Source of the DNA: Nereocystis luetkeana
Taxonomy: Eukaryota; Sar; Phaeophyceae; Laminariales; Laminariaceae
Reading direction: 5' to 3'
Assembly (NCBI GenBank): GCA_031213475.1
Contig: JARUPZ010000008.1
Location: forward strand, 9,086,388 to 9,150,387
DNA: 64,000 bases
Below, piece after piece: positions 31,831-43,312 of the stretch. Both the position numbers and the translations under genes were made by a program. The notes beneath the pieces were generated by a model. That model saw only the letters and a program-made list of their open reading frames with translations, was not told where the DNA came from and searched no databases. The first letter of the stretch is position 1. Every line of letters starts with the position of its first letter.

Positions 31831-32465
31831 ATGGACAGCGGGTGTTTGGTGGATGCTTCTTGGGGAGTGTTTGGGGGGGAGGACTGGGCTCTTGCGGTTG
31901 GAGGTGGCAGGGTCAGGGGTACGAGAAGTAAGAGTATAGTAACAGTGTGTGGGGGGAAGAGTTGGAGGAGGTAGAAAAGCCACAGAGAGAGCGAGACGGC
32001 AGGGACTCTCTCAGGTACAACCGATAGCAGTATAGGCCAGCAACAACACCGCACGACCTTCTGCGCGTTGAAACATGCGTGTAGCAGCAATAAACCAGCC
32101 ATTTTGATGGACAGCGGGTTTTTGGTAGATGGATGCTTCTTAGGGGATGCTTAGGAAGGAGGACTGGGCCCTTGCGGTCGGAGGTGGCAGGGTTAGGGGT
32201 ACGAGAAGTAACTGTATGTAGTAGTAGTAGTAGTAGTAGTATGTGGGGGGAAGGGTTGGAGAATAAGGTAGAAGAGCCGCAGGAAGAGTGAGGCAGCAGG
32301 GACTCTCACCTAGGCACTACCGATAATAGCAGTGTAGACCAGCAACACCGCACGACCTTCTGCGCGTTGAACCATGCGCGTAGCAGAAATAAACCAGCCA
32401 TTTCGATGGACAGCGGGTTTTTGGTAGATAGATGCTTCTTAGGGGGTGCTTAAGGAGGGGAGTGG
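31831..32465. repeat. Tandem repeat, period about 276-299 bp
   Basis: ATGGACAGCGGG recurs at 31831, 32107 and 32406, each followed by a GATGCTTCTTRGGG segment. The first two units also share GGAGGTGGCAGGGT, GGGGTACGAGAAGTAA and CCGCACGACCTTCTGCGCGT. Units two and three share a GTAGATRGATG variant against GTGGATG in unit one. Confidence 0.85.
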
Positions 32466-32607
32466 TCGTTTTTTGTTGGACGAGATGGAGGGATGTTGGT
32501 TGTAGTAGTCTTCATGAGCGTCACATCAGTTTTTATTTGTCGTGGGATACTGCCGCGCTTTTGTTCTGGAGAGTTCTTCACTTCTTTCTGTTACTCGTTT
32601 ATTAGAA

Positions 32608-32652
32608 CAACGCTACACATTGTCGGATGGCAAGCAAAATAATAATACATAT
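32608..32652 (+). mobile_element. LINE 3' tail copy, short
   Basis: AACGCTACACATTGTCGGAT then GGCAAGCAAAATAATAAT. Confidence 0.7.
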
Positions 32653-32859
32653 TTGGTTCTAACAGGTATATTTGAGCTATTGCCCCAACTGCAGGACATA
32701 TAACTGCAATTATAATTGGTGAAATAGTTCAAACCTACCCACCAAAAGCGTATTTCGGCAAGAAGAGTCTTATTAAACGCTACGCTCATGCCACTCCGAA
32801 GGGAGAAATAGTATGCTTTTGTGTAGACTAGGTCCATTAACCTATTATTAGGTATGGCG

Positions 32860-33133
32860 ATTGGCGTGTGTGCCAGCTCGTAGCTGATGTGTACGCCTGG
32901 ACTCGATTGCCGATGGCCGACAATACACAGTCAAAATGTTCGAGGCAAACACGTAGTCACTGTCAGGTGGCTTGTACGTAAAGCTTCAAAATAGAAGGGA
33001 AGAAGAAGATGGTGTGGTGACCCCAAGCCACATTGTTGATTGATTGCTCAGCTGGAAGCTGATGATGGTGAGCAAAAGTAGAGTGAGCTCAAAGGGGAGG
33101 GCGGTGCGCGTGTGCGCTCGCAGCTCGCACCAA
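32860..33133 (-). mobile_element. Copia LTR fragment, opposite orientation
   Basis: Strings such as GATTGATTGCTCAGCTGGAA and GTAGAGTGAGCTCA read as the reverse complement of the 3' part of the LTRs at 33139 and 37910, with more divergence. It is an older relic, directly beside the younger element's target site. Confidence 0.65.
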
Positions 33134-33138
33134 AGGAC

Positions 33139-33870
33139 TATTGGAGACGATACTTGTAAGTAACCATCTGTCGTTACTTGATAATACATACCTGGTAGTC
33201 ATCTGGTATACATGGCGTAACATACGCACCACAAGCAGCCTTGTTTGACGTGTATCGTATTGTTGCTGTAGTTACTTTAAGTAGTACGTACGTAGCTTGA
33301 ATGTGTGACAAACAACACTTTACAAGCTGTGTCGTTACTGATATGTGATAAAGTATATGTACTGTATCGTACGTACGGAAGTACATGTGTACATGTAGCG
33401 GGACTGTCATATCCAGTATCCCTCTTAGAACCGGTAAGGTTCGGGATTTGCCACAGGGTACTGATTTGAGCGCACCCTAGCAGTTGAGTTGTTGGAGTAA
33501 CAATGTTGGCTACCGGCTAGGGTCATGGATTGATTGGGGTGGTATCTTTTCTGTTTTTGTTATTTTTGTTGCAAGCGCAAGCACGCATCGCCCCCCCCCA
33601 CATGAGCTCACTCTACATCTGCTCATCATGATCAGCTTCCAGCTGAGCAATCAATCAACACTGGCCAGGAGTCGCCAACAACATCTCTTTATCTTACAAG
33701 GGAAGCTTACACATACAAGTTTGCTTAACGGCAGCTTAAACGTTTGCCCTCTCCAGATTGTGCCTTATCGGCCATCGATAAGCGGATCTGAGCGTATACC
33801 AGCCACGAGCTGACACACGCTACGCGTACACCAGGTTCGAGCTGACATACGCGAACCACATTGTTTAAGA
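33139..33870 (+). repeat. Left LTR of the copia element
   Basis: About 732 bp. Its ends as set by the target duplication are TATTGGAG and TTTAAGA, not the usual TG...CA. Confidence 0.85.
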
Positions 33871-35550
33871 GGTTATGAGCCTCGAACACTAAGCAAACGC
33901 GACTTACAAGCCACGGGGCACCACGGCCGCCACGACCGGCCGTTCCAAGAGCTACGAGTTCACAACTACTCCTTCTGACATCAGCTCTACGGAATTTCAG
34001 GGTTTCAAGAAGCTATCAAGATCGCTTGCTGCTGCTTCTTCTACAAGGAGTACTGCCGCCTTCCAAGGTCTACGGGCTACGAGTGCATTGGCGGTCTACT
34101 AAATCAAAGTGAGTGGGTCTAAGAGGGTCATACGCAGATAGCAGTCATTAGAATTGCGAAAACTGTGATAACGACACCCAGAGAACCACCACGCAGAACG
34201 TTGGTTGAATATAATTTCACCGCGTCAGGTCAAATTTATTTTTATTTTTGACACCCTCGACCATACTCGAGGTACACACTGCTGCTGTACGTCATTAAGA
34301 CAGCCATCTCCACCACAACGCAGTCGAACTGCTGTTGGGAGCTCTAGCTTGACGTAGTCCACGCTCTGGATCATAAGTCTCGGAAGACGTCCGAGCAACA
34401 GCTAGCTGTGTAATCCACTTCCGACAGCAAAACGCGCTGTCTATTCACCCGACCACCCTACGGAGGCAGGTCGATCGGAAGTTTCATCAAGTTTTTTTCG
34501 GAAAACATATAATCTGCGAAGATTCTGAGACCCCAAGAGGCCGTTCATACGAACAGTTCTATTTTATAGAATACTTTTGACCTGGCCTGACAGTCTCGCC
34601 ACACAGCAGTACCTGTACAACAGTGCTGCACGTATAACACACGGTGTGTGGTACTTGCCTCTGCTCTACGTACGAGTAGCAAGCAGCTGTTTGAGGACGT
34701 AGTACTGCTGCCGTCTCCTGTGGTGGCCTACTACTACTGTACCAACGACAACATCATGAGCGACAACTCCAGCAGCTTGGCCAACACAATCAAAACATTG
34801 AAGAAGTTTGATGGCAGGGACCCTGGTCTCTTTCGGGAGTGAAGAAAGAAGCTAGCTGTGGTACTTGGCGTTACGCGGCGCGATATTGCAAGCCTAATCA
34901 AAGGTCGTGCCCGGCCAACCGAAGAAACGGCAGGCACACTCAGCATTGGGGGAAGCAACACCCTTCTTGAAGATGCATGGCAAAGAGGCGGATCTATCGG
35001 GGTTGCGAGCTATTGGTTCAAGGGCCTTCGTGCATATCGAGACCCACACAACGAAACTCGGTGACAAAGCATGGGAGGGTAAACTCTGTGGCTTCAGCCA
35101 AGACAGCAGGGCTTACAGGATCTACAATCCGGCTAAAGGGACTGTTGTGGAGAGCCGCAATGTCACCTTCCTGGAGACGCCGCCATACTCCATGCCACCC
35201 GTTGGAACAGACTACTCTGTCGACGATGAGGACTACGAAAATGATGTCATCCATCTCACTTCCTTCCTGGATTTCACAATTTTTGACTCACCGGAGAAGG
35301 AGCTGGAACACCTTCGGACAAAGATACGGGGCATGCTACAGGAGAATGCCAATAAATCAATACAACCGCAAGAGGCAGCATCACTACAGCACGAGGCATC
35401 TTCTCTACCGGAGGAACTGTCACCATCACCTGAGGAACCGGCGCCATCTCCGGAGGAGGGAACGTCACAAGAGACTGGAGCATCGTCGGGGGTCGTGCCT
35501 ACAGCATCAACTGGAGAACCGGCTGCACAGCAGCCTCGAGTAACTCGTGC

Positions 35551-35659
35551 TATTACGGGGGACCATAGTTAATAGGACCAAATATTGTGAGTAAAAATGG
35601 TTAAATATATAGGTTTTTATGTGTACCATAGGTCCTATTAACTATGGTCCCCCGTAATA
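35551..35659. mobile_element. MITE family M1, intact, inserted in the copia element
   Basis: Perfect-looking arms TTACGGGGGACCATAGTTAA and mirror, flanked by TA on both sides. As it lies in a young copia copy, M1 was active recently. Confidence 0.92.
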
Positions 35660-37444
35660 GTACGAGGTCTAATCCGAACACGGATGACACTTTCGACAGC
35701 TCACTCACTCCCAACCAACTCCTCTACCTTGCAAAGGGAGAACCACGGATCAAGACCATGGGCATGCGCGAGGATTTTGCCCACATCGAGGGAGATCCAT
35801 TCCTGTCGTACAAGGCTTTTACGTGCGCCACTTCTAACCCAGACGACAAACGGTTCTCGGAGGAGGTGAAACGAGTACTTCAAACTCCTCGCACGCATAA
35901 TGATGCTATCAACTCACCGGAGCACAAGGAGTGGAAAGCCGCTATCGACAAGGAGATGAATAGTCTCAAGGAACATCAAGTGTACGAGTAGGTTCCAATC
36001 ACCAGCGTACCCAAGGACAACAAAATCATCGGATCCCGACTTGTCCTCAAGCAAAAGACGGACGGTCGGTTCAAAGCTCGGCTCGTCGTTCAAGGATATG
36101 TCCAGGAGCCAGGCATCGACTACGGGAAGTCATACGCGCCAGTGTGTCGTGTCGGAAGCATCCGCATGCTACTGGCAATCGCATGCGAACATGGATGGCC
36201 GGTATGGCAGCTGGACGCGCAAGTGGCCTTTCTACAGTCTAAGATCGAAGGGCGCGCTGTTTACGTCAAAGTCGCCCCAGGACAAGACGCCAAGGACCCC
36301 AAGACCGGTGAGCCAAAGGTCTACAAATTGAAGAGAAGTCTTTACGGCTTAGCGCTATCACCTGTCCTGTGGTACGACACGATCAACGCAGAGATGCTGA
36401 CAGTTGGCTTCACACCCACGCAATCTGATCCCTGCGTTTACACGCGCGGAAGCGGGGACACCCTTGTGATCATGACCCTGTATGTTGACGACATACTGAT
36501 CACTGGAAAGGACGAGAGCGTAGTGAGACACTTGAAAAAGGCTCTCACTGACCGCTTTGCTATGTCTGACATGGGAGAAGTCAGCCTTATTCTTGGCATG
36601 ACAGTCACTCGTGACTATGACCTAGGGACTTTGTCCATCACACAGAAAGACTACGTCGAAAACATCCTCGAGAGGTTTGGGATGGAGGAGTGCAACCCTG
36701 TACACACGCCGGGATATGGATCGGAGCTTTCGAACGAACAACCGGAGGAGACGCTGCTAGGCGCAACAGCTACGAAACTCTATCAAGCCATCGTGGGATC
36801 TGTGCTATACTTGACGCAGTGTACCCGCTACGACATGTGCTACTCGGTCAACCAGCTCACCAGGGCGTGCAGCAAGCCGGCGCAAGCACACATGACTGCA
36901 GCCAAGCATGCCCTGAGGTACCTCAAAGGTCACCCTGACTTGCCCATCACGTTCAAGAAAGGGCAATTTCGACTACATGGGTTTACAGACGCTTCCTTCG
37001 GTGCAAACCCCGACACGCGCAAGTCGACTACGGGATCGATTTCTTTCTTGAATGGAGGACCCATTGGCTTCGGTTCAAAGACTCAATCAATAGTATCCCT
37101 GTCTACCGTCGAGTCTGAACTCAACGCACTAAGCTACGGAGCCAAGGAAGCAGACAGTGTATCTGTCAAACTTCCCCAAGGAACTAACGTCCAAGAACTT
37201 CAACTCCGTACCGACCAGCTGCGACAGCACGGGAGCTCTAACGGTTGCGGGCAATTCAACCTATACGGCAAGGACTAAGCACATAGCACTACGCTTCTTC
37301 TTCATCAGGGAGCTGGTCAAGGAAGAAAGGATCACACTCCACTACGTTCCAACTGGGAAAATGCTGGCAGACTGCGCAACCAACCATCTAGCAAAGATCC
37401 AGTTCAAAAATATCCTTCTTCAAATCAAAGAATTTTCGGGATAA
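35660..37444 (+). pseudogene. Copia reverse transcriptase/RNase H remnant
   Basis: Clear Ty1/copia-type RT (region with YVDD) followed by RNase H with the copia-type TKHIALR box near its end. Fossil, not intact. Confidence 0.9.
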
Positions 37445-37909
37445 CTTGAAAAGGAGGGTTTCCTAAACATTTCAGTACGACAAGATCGGCTCACGACTGC
37501 ACGAACTTCAGGCTGATGGGAGGCGGACGCGTCACGTGGGCGCCTTCAATAGGGAAAGAGGACCATAGGTGATGTCTATCGAGCTGTAATATAATGCTGA
37601 CAGAGTCCACTGGTGTTCCTTTGTTTTGGGGAAGGTCAGGAACACTAGGCGGCTATTCATTTCTATGCTCTTTGCGAAATGAATAGATACACTGTATGAT
37701 AGACAATTACCTCGTGTAAGATACTCATTTCTGTTCATTTATTTGTTTGCCTTCTTTTGGGTATCACACAGTAGCATAATGAGTTGGCTCTGAGTAACAA
37801 ATGCAGAGCATTTTCCCCGCAACAACTATCATCGTTGTTGTGTGCATTTTTGGAATTATGGCATGTAACGCAGAAGTAGACTAAGCAGTATTACCCTAAC
37901 GAGGGGACG

Positions 37910-38643
37910 TATTGGAGACGATACTTGTAAGTAACCATCTGTCGTTACTTGATAATACATAGTCATCTGGTATACATAGCGTAACATACGCACCACAAGC
38001 AGCCTTGTTTGACGTGTATCGTATTGTTGCTGTAGTTACTTTAAGTAGTACGTACGTAGCTTGAATGTGTGACAAACAACAGTTTACAAGCTGTGCCGTT
38101 ACTGATATGTGATAAAGTGTATGTACTGTATCGTACGTACGGAAGTACATGTATGTGTACATGTAGCGGGACTGTCATATCCAGTATCCCTCTTAGAACC
38201 GGTAAGGTTCGGGATTTGCCACAGGGTACTGATTTGAGCGCACCCTAGCAGTTGAGTTGTTGGAGTAACAATATTGGCTACCGGCTAGGGTCATGGATTG
38301 ATTGGGGTGGCATCTTTTCTGTTTTTGTTATTTTTGTTGCAAGCGCAAGCACGCATCGCCCCCCCCCACATGAGCTCACTCTACATCATCTGCTCATCAT
38401 GATCAGCTTCCAGCTGAGCAATCAATCAACACTGGCCAGGAGTCGCCAACAACATCTCTTTATCTTACAAGGGATTACACAACACATACAAGTTTGCTTA
38501 ACGGCAGCTTAAGCGTTTGCCCTCTCCAGATTGTGTCTTATCGGCCATCGATAAGCGGATCTGAGCGTATACCAGCCACGAGCTGACACACGCTACGCGT
38601 ACACCAGCTTCGAGCTGACACACGCGAACCACATTGTTTAAGA
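37910..38643 (+). repeat. Right LTR of the copia element
   Basis: About 734 bp, matching the left LTR throughout. A purine-rich AAAAGGAGGG lies upstream near 37449, and about 460 bp of untranslated sequence separates RNase H from this LTR. Confidence 0.88.
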
Positions 38644-38865
38644 AGGACGACCCTTACATTTCGGTCAAACAAAAAACTAAAATGAGGCAAGACCCTTGTA
38701 TTCCGTTCAAAATAAAAACAACGAAGAGAACCTCCAGATTTACTGTAAAGAACAATATATCTTGAGGTACATGTCCATGACCCCCGTGTAGCCTATGTTG
38801 TTCCTCCAACCAGAACTACAGTAAAACTATGCTACCGGTCCCGGAGGGATACTGAAGATATTATT

Positions 38866-40788
38866 TTTTATTTTGCCATCCGACAATGTGCAGCATGATC
38901 TTCAACATGGATCACTCATAACTTTCCCGAAAGAAGAAAACCTCGGAAACAAAAGGAAACCCATGCACCAAGTCTACCTCCCTTCCGTGCCAACTTTCGG
39001 CTTGTCTACTCTATTTGCTGTATTTGCTCCTTCCTTCTCATTACGTTCTATCCTTTAATCCTAAGCTGCATCCAAGCTCCATCCCCACGCCATCGGTGTG
39101 GGTCTGTCGTCCCTCCCTCCCCTGTTCCTTCTTCCTTCCTGGCGGTCCCTAAGCTGAAGCTTGAACCTCGACACCCTCCTCGAAATGGCGACCTGAGTGG
39201 TCACCGAGACGATTTGGAGCAGGCGTTCCTTCACTACCCCCTCCCTTGCCATCGACCCACCATCCCTTCCCCCCACGACGCTAGCTGCCAGCTGGTCCAT
39301 GAAGTTGCTGCCCTCTACCCCGAGGCGCCCAAAGCTTTCCACCGCTAAGGTGGCTAGTTTGTGGCTCCGCTCGTCGAAGGACACATGTCCCGGACGCGCG
39401 TAGTGTTGGCGCTTGCACGCCTCGGAGGTAAAGGCAGCTGCTCCATCATGATCAGCGCTGCCTCCTCGCAGGTGGACCTGCGCTTGCGGGTCTGCATGGG
39501 TGACGTCCAGCAGGATGGACTTTTCCCTGTATTCCCTGTTAGGAGCGTCCCGAAGACCTCCTCTCCTGACAACGATGTCCATCCGCAGGTTCCGGTCTGC
39601 CGTGAACGGTTCGCCGCTCTCCACTTGGTGAGGGATTCCCAGCCGCTTCAGCATGCGGGAGATCGCGTGAACCAACGGTTGATGCTGGGTGTACCTGTAC
39701 CCCTGCTTTGGGACATATGCGTGCGTGGCGTGTGTCTATGTCGGCTGCGTCGCAGCAGGGGCACCTCACTGCCACGTGCTCCTCGATGCCCATGAAGCGC
39801 CTTCCCATGCCCACGCACTCCGCTGATGATATGACACGGAGCGAGTCTGCTGGCCTCGCCCGAAGGCAAGCAGTGACTCCTGCTCATTGTAGACTTCTGT
39901 AGCGAGCTTTGGCGAAGGCCTTGGTCTCGCTCCCCCCCAGCGGGTCGCCTGGTCCAGGTGGGCGTGCAATCTCCGGTAGCCCCTCCAGCGAGGCTGTATG
40001 TGCAGCGTGTCGACCCTGATTCACCAGCTTGCCCAACCTCTGTTGAGCCTTCGGGGAGTTGGTGGTTACGGCATCATGCGCCGCCAGCATGTCGGCTTCA
40101 GGGGGCCCTGGGACCAGGTCCCCCTCTGCACCCATGCTCCATTCCAGCCAGGATTCGGGGACGATGCCCTCCACCGCTTCTTTTGTCACGCCCCACGTGT
40201 CCCTGATCTCTCCCAGGCTGCCCCCGAGCTCAGCAATGATGCTCAAATGAGGGAGACCCCTCTTTACCCTGTCTCCTAGCGGGCCCGTGAGGTCTGCTAG
40301 AACCTCCGGCAGGATGCCCACCCTACTCCCAATGGAGGCAGACATCCGCCTCGCTTCCGTCGACGGCATCCCTAACCCTCCTGCTCCCGTAGAAAGGCGT
40401 GCTTGGCCTTGTTGGTAGGGTTTTTAGAGTCAGTTGGCTGGCCTGGCACCCCTCCTGGAAAAACGACTGTGCGTCCGCCGCTCCCGGTAGCTCTAGGATA
40501 TTTTCGTAGGCCCACTGAGCCCCGTTGTCGGCCCTTCGGCATGCTTCGAGTGACAGCCCCGGGTCCAGAGCCCTTTCGAGGTAGCCCGTCCGCTGCCCGA
40601 GGGATTCGACGGTGATGAGGGCCGCCGCTTGCTTGTCTGGCATGTTAGCGAGGCAGCGTGCAAGGCGGTCCGCGCCTCCGTCCCTCACTACCTCCATTGC
40701 TCGCCCCAGCACGTATTCATCCGAGCCGATCGGGACACCCACCACCGTCACCCCTCCTTCGTCTGAAGATATCCTTTCCATTATTTAC
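38866..40788 (-). pseudogene. LINE copy A, 5'-truncated (RT thumb, zinc knuckle, endonuclease, 3' tail)
   Basis: Non-LTR retrotransposon on minus, starting within the RT domain. Order: RT C-terminal/thumb (about 40320-40780; GVPIGSDEYVLGRAMEVV), connector (39880-40370; MSASIGSRVGILPEVLADLT, LVPGPPEADMLAAHD), zinc knuckle C-x2-C-x8-H-x3-C (CPCCDAADIDTRHARIC, about 39700-39760), then a restriction-like nuclease with MDIVV...ILLDVTHADP spacing (39061-39675). The 3' end is the shared tail ending in TTGCCATCC on plus. Several frameshifts divide the coding sequence. The PD-(D/E)XK reading rests on spacing with R2/REL-type elements and is inferred. Confidence 0.8.
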
Positions 40789-40947
40789 CAATGATAGCAC
40801 GTACTAAATGTGCTGTCTGCCGTAGATCATGTACGCACGTACCACAACAGTAGATCCATGGCACTACTTGTCACTGGGACTTTATTCTGTGCGTACGGGT
40901 GCACAGCAGTAGTATATGTGTAAAAAGACAGCTGCTGCTATCCTACT

Positions 40948-41065
40948 ATAACTCAGACTGGAAAACTGTCTGTTGTACATAGAATGCGGATATGTATACC
41001 AGATGACGTTCGTAAGTGTAATTGAGTAACGAATATGATGGTTACTGACAAGTATCATCTCTAAT
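40948..41065 (+). repeat. Interspersed repeat R2
   Basis: Sister of 8029-8178; CTATAACTCAGACTGGAAAA through to GACAAGTATCATCTCTAA. It carries the shorter states at the TA positions where the other copy is longer. Confidence 0.75.
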
Positions 41066-41068
41066 ATA

Positions 41069-41245
41069 ACTATGGTCCTCCGTAATGATAGTAAAAATAG
41101 CAGTATGTATTTGTTTTGTGTGTACCGCAGGTCCTTTATTCCTTTTAGGACCCCAGTGCCGTTCAGGGGACAAACTACTTATAATTAGAGTGTTTTGTCC
41201 CCACATAATATGGGAGTGCGGGTCTAGTAATATGGTCCCCCATAA
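41069..41245. mobile_element. MITE family M1 remnants, with M2 inserted
   Basis: ACTATGGTCCTCCGTAAT, then GATAGTAAAAATAGCAG and GTGTACCGCAGGTCCTTTA, an M2 copy, then TATGGTCCCCCATAAATAG. The order repeats that of the nested M1 pair at 23.74-24.2 kb. Confidence 0.6.
41141..41226. mobile_element. MITE family M2, nested
   Basis: CCTTTTAGGACCCCAGTGCC left and GGGAGTGCGGGTCTAG right; centre GACAAACTACTTATAATTAG. Confidence 0.7.
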
Positions 41246-41579
41246 ATAGTAGTACTAATAGTAGTATAATAGTAGCAAAACAGCAGCAGTTCGCACCTGC
41301 TCGGACAAATCATGACCTATATACGGTACACAGTATACTGTAGTACTAAAAAGTACTATTAATACTACTACTGTAGACCATATTCAACATCCACAACAAC
41401 AACAACAGTTAGTTATAGTACACTTCACCTGCCGTGGGAGAGGTTGTTGTGCAGGGTCTATATGCATACATACAATACATACATACCAGGGTATGTATAT
41501 ATATATGGTATGTATATATATTATATAGACATATATATAGGTACAGATCCTACAGCAGTACTATTAATACTTACTTACT

Positions 41580-41698
41580 GTTACGGGGGACCATAGTGAA
41601 TAAGACCCATCTATGGTATACATAAACACCTACCAGACATATATTTAACCAGTTTTACTATCAATATTTGGTCCTATTAACTATGGTCCCCCGTAATA
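41580..41698. mobile_element. MITE family M1
   Basis: TTACGGGGGACCATAGTGAA left, ACTATGGTCCCCCGTAATA right. The core has ACCTACCAGACATATATTT, which looks like a decayed TACCAGGTA. GACCCATCTATGG shows an extra CATC against GACCTATGG. Confidence 0.88.
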
Positions 41699-42239
41699 AT
41701 AAGGTGTTGTGTATAGATCACACCACGGAATACACTACTACTACTCGTAGTCCCACCCAACACCATCAATCATGACGATTAACTAAAAACCGCCTAAAAT
41801 GAATTAAGCCCCAACGCGTAGTAGTAGTAGGCTTGACCATGACTTACTACTGCATCGAGCGAGCCCCGCGGACAGACAGGCCAAACCATTTTTAACCTTT
41901 ACCTGTTCGGTTTTTGTTACCCAGTGAGCTCGTGCGAGCCCCACACCCCACGCTAGTACCCGGAGGAGATGTGACTACCGGTGGCTATCTCCGCCGCACG
42001 CGACCTGCCCACCTGTCGGGGGCGAGGTCGGGTCGGGTCAACATGACATGCATGTGGTCACGCGCCCGTGGTATACATAGATACCTGTATACGTACGTAC
42101 GAGGTACAGTAGCAGCGGAGACTACGGGTTCAATTGACAGGCGACACGCGTATATTCTTATGAACTAACTAACGTGGAGGTGTACGTAGGGAGAGCTTTA
42201 TTCCCCTAATCACACCCTGGACAAATTAGTCCTTATTTC

Positions 42240-43310
42240 AGTAGTCTATTTATTGTGTCTACAATTGGTTCGGGAGGCTGTATCTTAACTGATTGGACTT
42301 GTCTTGACAATAATTTAATTGGTTTTGACGGCTGCCTATTAATTGGAATTGTCGATACAATTGATTTCGGCGATTGTCCATTAAAACTGAAAATTATCCA
42401 CACAACAATTGATTTCGGCGACTCTGTCCACTCCTACCATAATTGAAATTGGCCGGACGATTGATTTCGTCGATTGTCTACGACTTGGAACTGTCTAGAC
42501 ATACATGATATTTGGTGCGTGGGTTTCCTTTTGTTTCCGAGGTTTTCTTCTTCCGGGAAAGTTATGAGTGATCAAAAATTACATGCTGCAAATTGATGGT
42601 CGGATGGCAAGAGAAATAGTAATAATTGATTTCATAGACTATACATTACATTAATTGGAATTGCGTGAGCAATTAATTGGTGTCGAGTGTTTTGTCGACG
42701 AATTGGAATTGCCGAAACAACTGATGGCGGAGACCGCTAATTAACTGGAATTATCCAGTGAATTGATTTCGAGTGCTGGCCCAAGAATTGGAATTCCCCA
42801 GACAATTATTATTATTGATTTCGGGTGTTGTCCACTGATGTTATTAAAAAAACTAAAAGAGTACGTCAGCTGCGAGTTCAACCGATCGGCAGATCGATCG
42901 ATACTCAACTTTGCAAGCTGCGTGAACCGATCGCGCGTTTTTCATTATTTCCCTAGCGCTTGGCCACTAGCCGGTGACTCCCCTGGACGTTACCAGGGTC
43001 GACGAGACGATAATACTCGTATCATTTCGTGCACTGAAACAGCAGATCGACACGCGAAGGTCGGGGTACACAAGACACTTGAAAGTTGGTTTACAACACA
43101 GGCGGGCACACCGACACCATGAAAATTGTTCAATATACTCCCTGTAAATGTTGCAGCAGATCTTGACGTCCACTGATTGAAATTTTCTAGACAATTAATT
43201 TCGGGAACTGTCTATTTATAATAATATTATAATCGGATTTGTCTGAACAATTGATTTCGGCTGCTGAGTAGCAAATAAATAGAGTTGTCCAAACAATTAA
43301 TTATAATCAT
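42240..43310. repeat. 42-bp palindrome-centred minisatellite, left block (sense)
   Basis: Degenerate units of the form TTGGAATTGTCCGGACAATT followed by GATTTCGG and a GACTGTCTATTAA-like spacer, period about 42 bp. The unit core AATTGTCCGGACAATT is self-complementary. A LINE tail (42514-42625) is inserted. Confidence 0.8.
42514..42625 (+). mobile_element. LINE 3' tail copy in the minisatellite
   Basis: GCGTGGGTTTCCTTTTGTTT through AGTTATGAGTGATCAAAAAT and GGTCGGATGGCAAGAGAAAT. Confidence 0.8.
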
Positions 43311-43312
43311 GG

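Larger units (their letters stand above)
33139..38643 (+). mobile_element. Ty1/copia LTR retrotransposon, broken fossil
   Basis: LTRs 33139-33870 and 37910-38643 differ at only a handful of positions by eye, so the insertion is fairly young. A 5-bp target duplication AGGAC flanks it (33134-33138, 38644-38648). The primer site just inside the left LTR (33871-33885) starts GGTTATGAGC, complementary to the anticodon loop of initiator tRNA-Met, the half-tRNA priming known from Drosophila copia. Recognisable parts in order: a short gag-like start, the integrase C-terminal/linker zone, reverse transcriptase and RNase H (domain order RT-RNase H last, as in copia). An M1 MITE is inserted at 35551-35659. 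The element is broken, with roughly four or five breaks. Confidence 0.9.
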
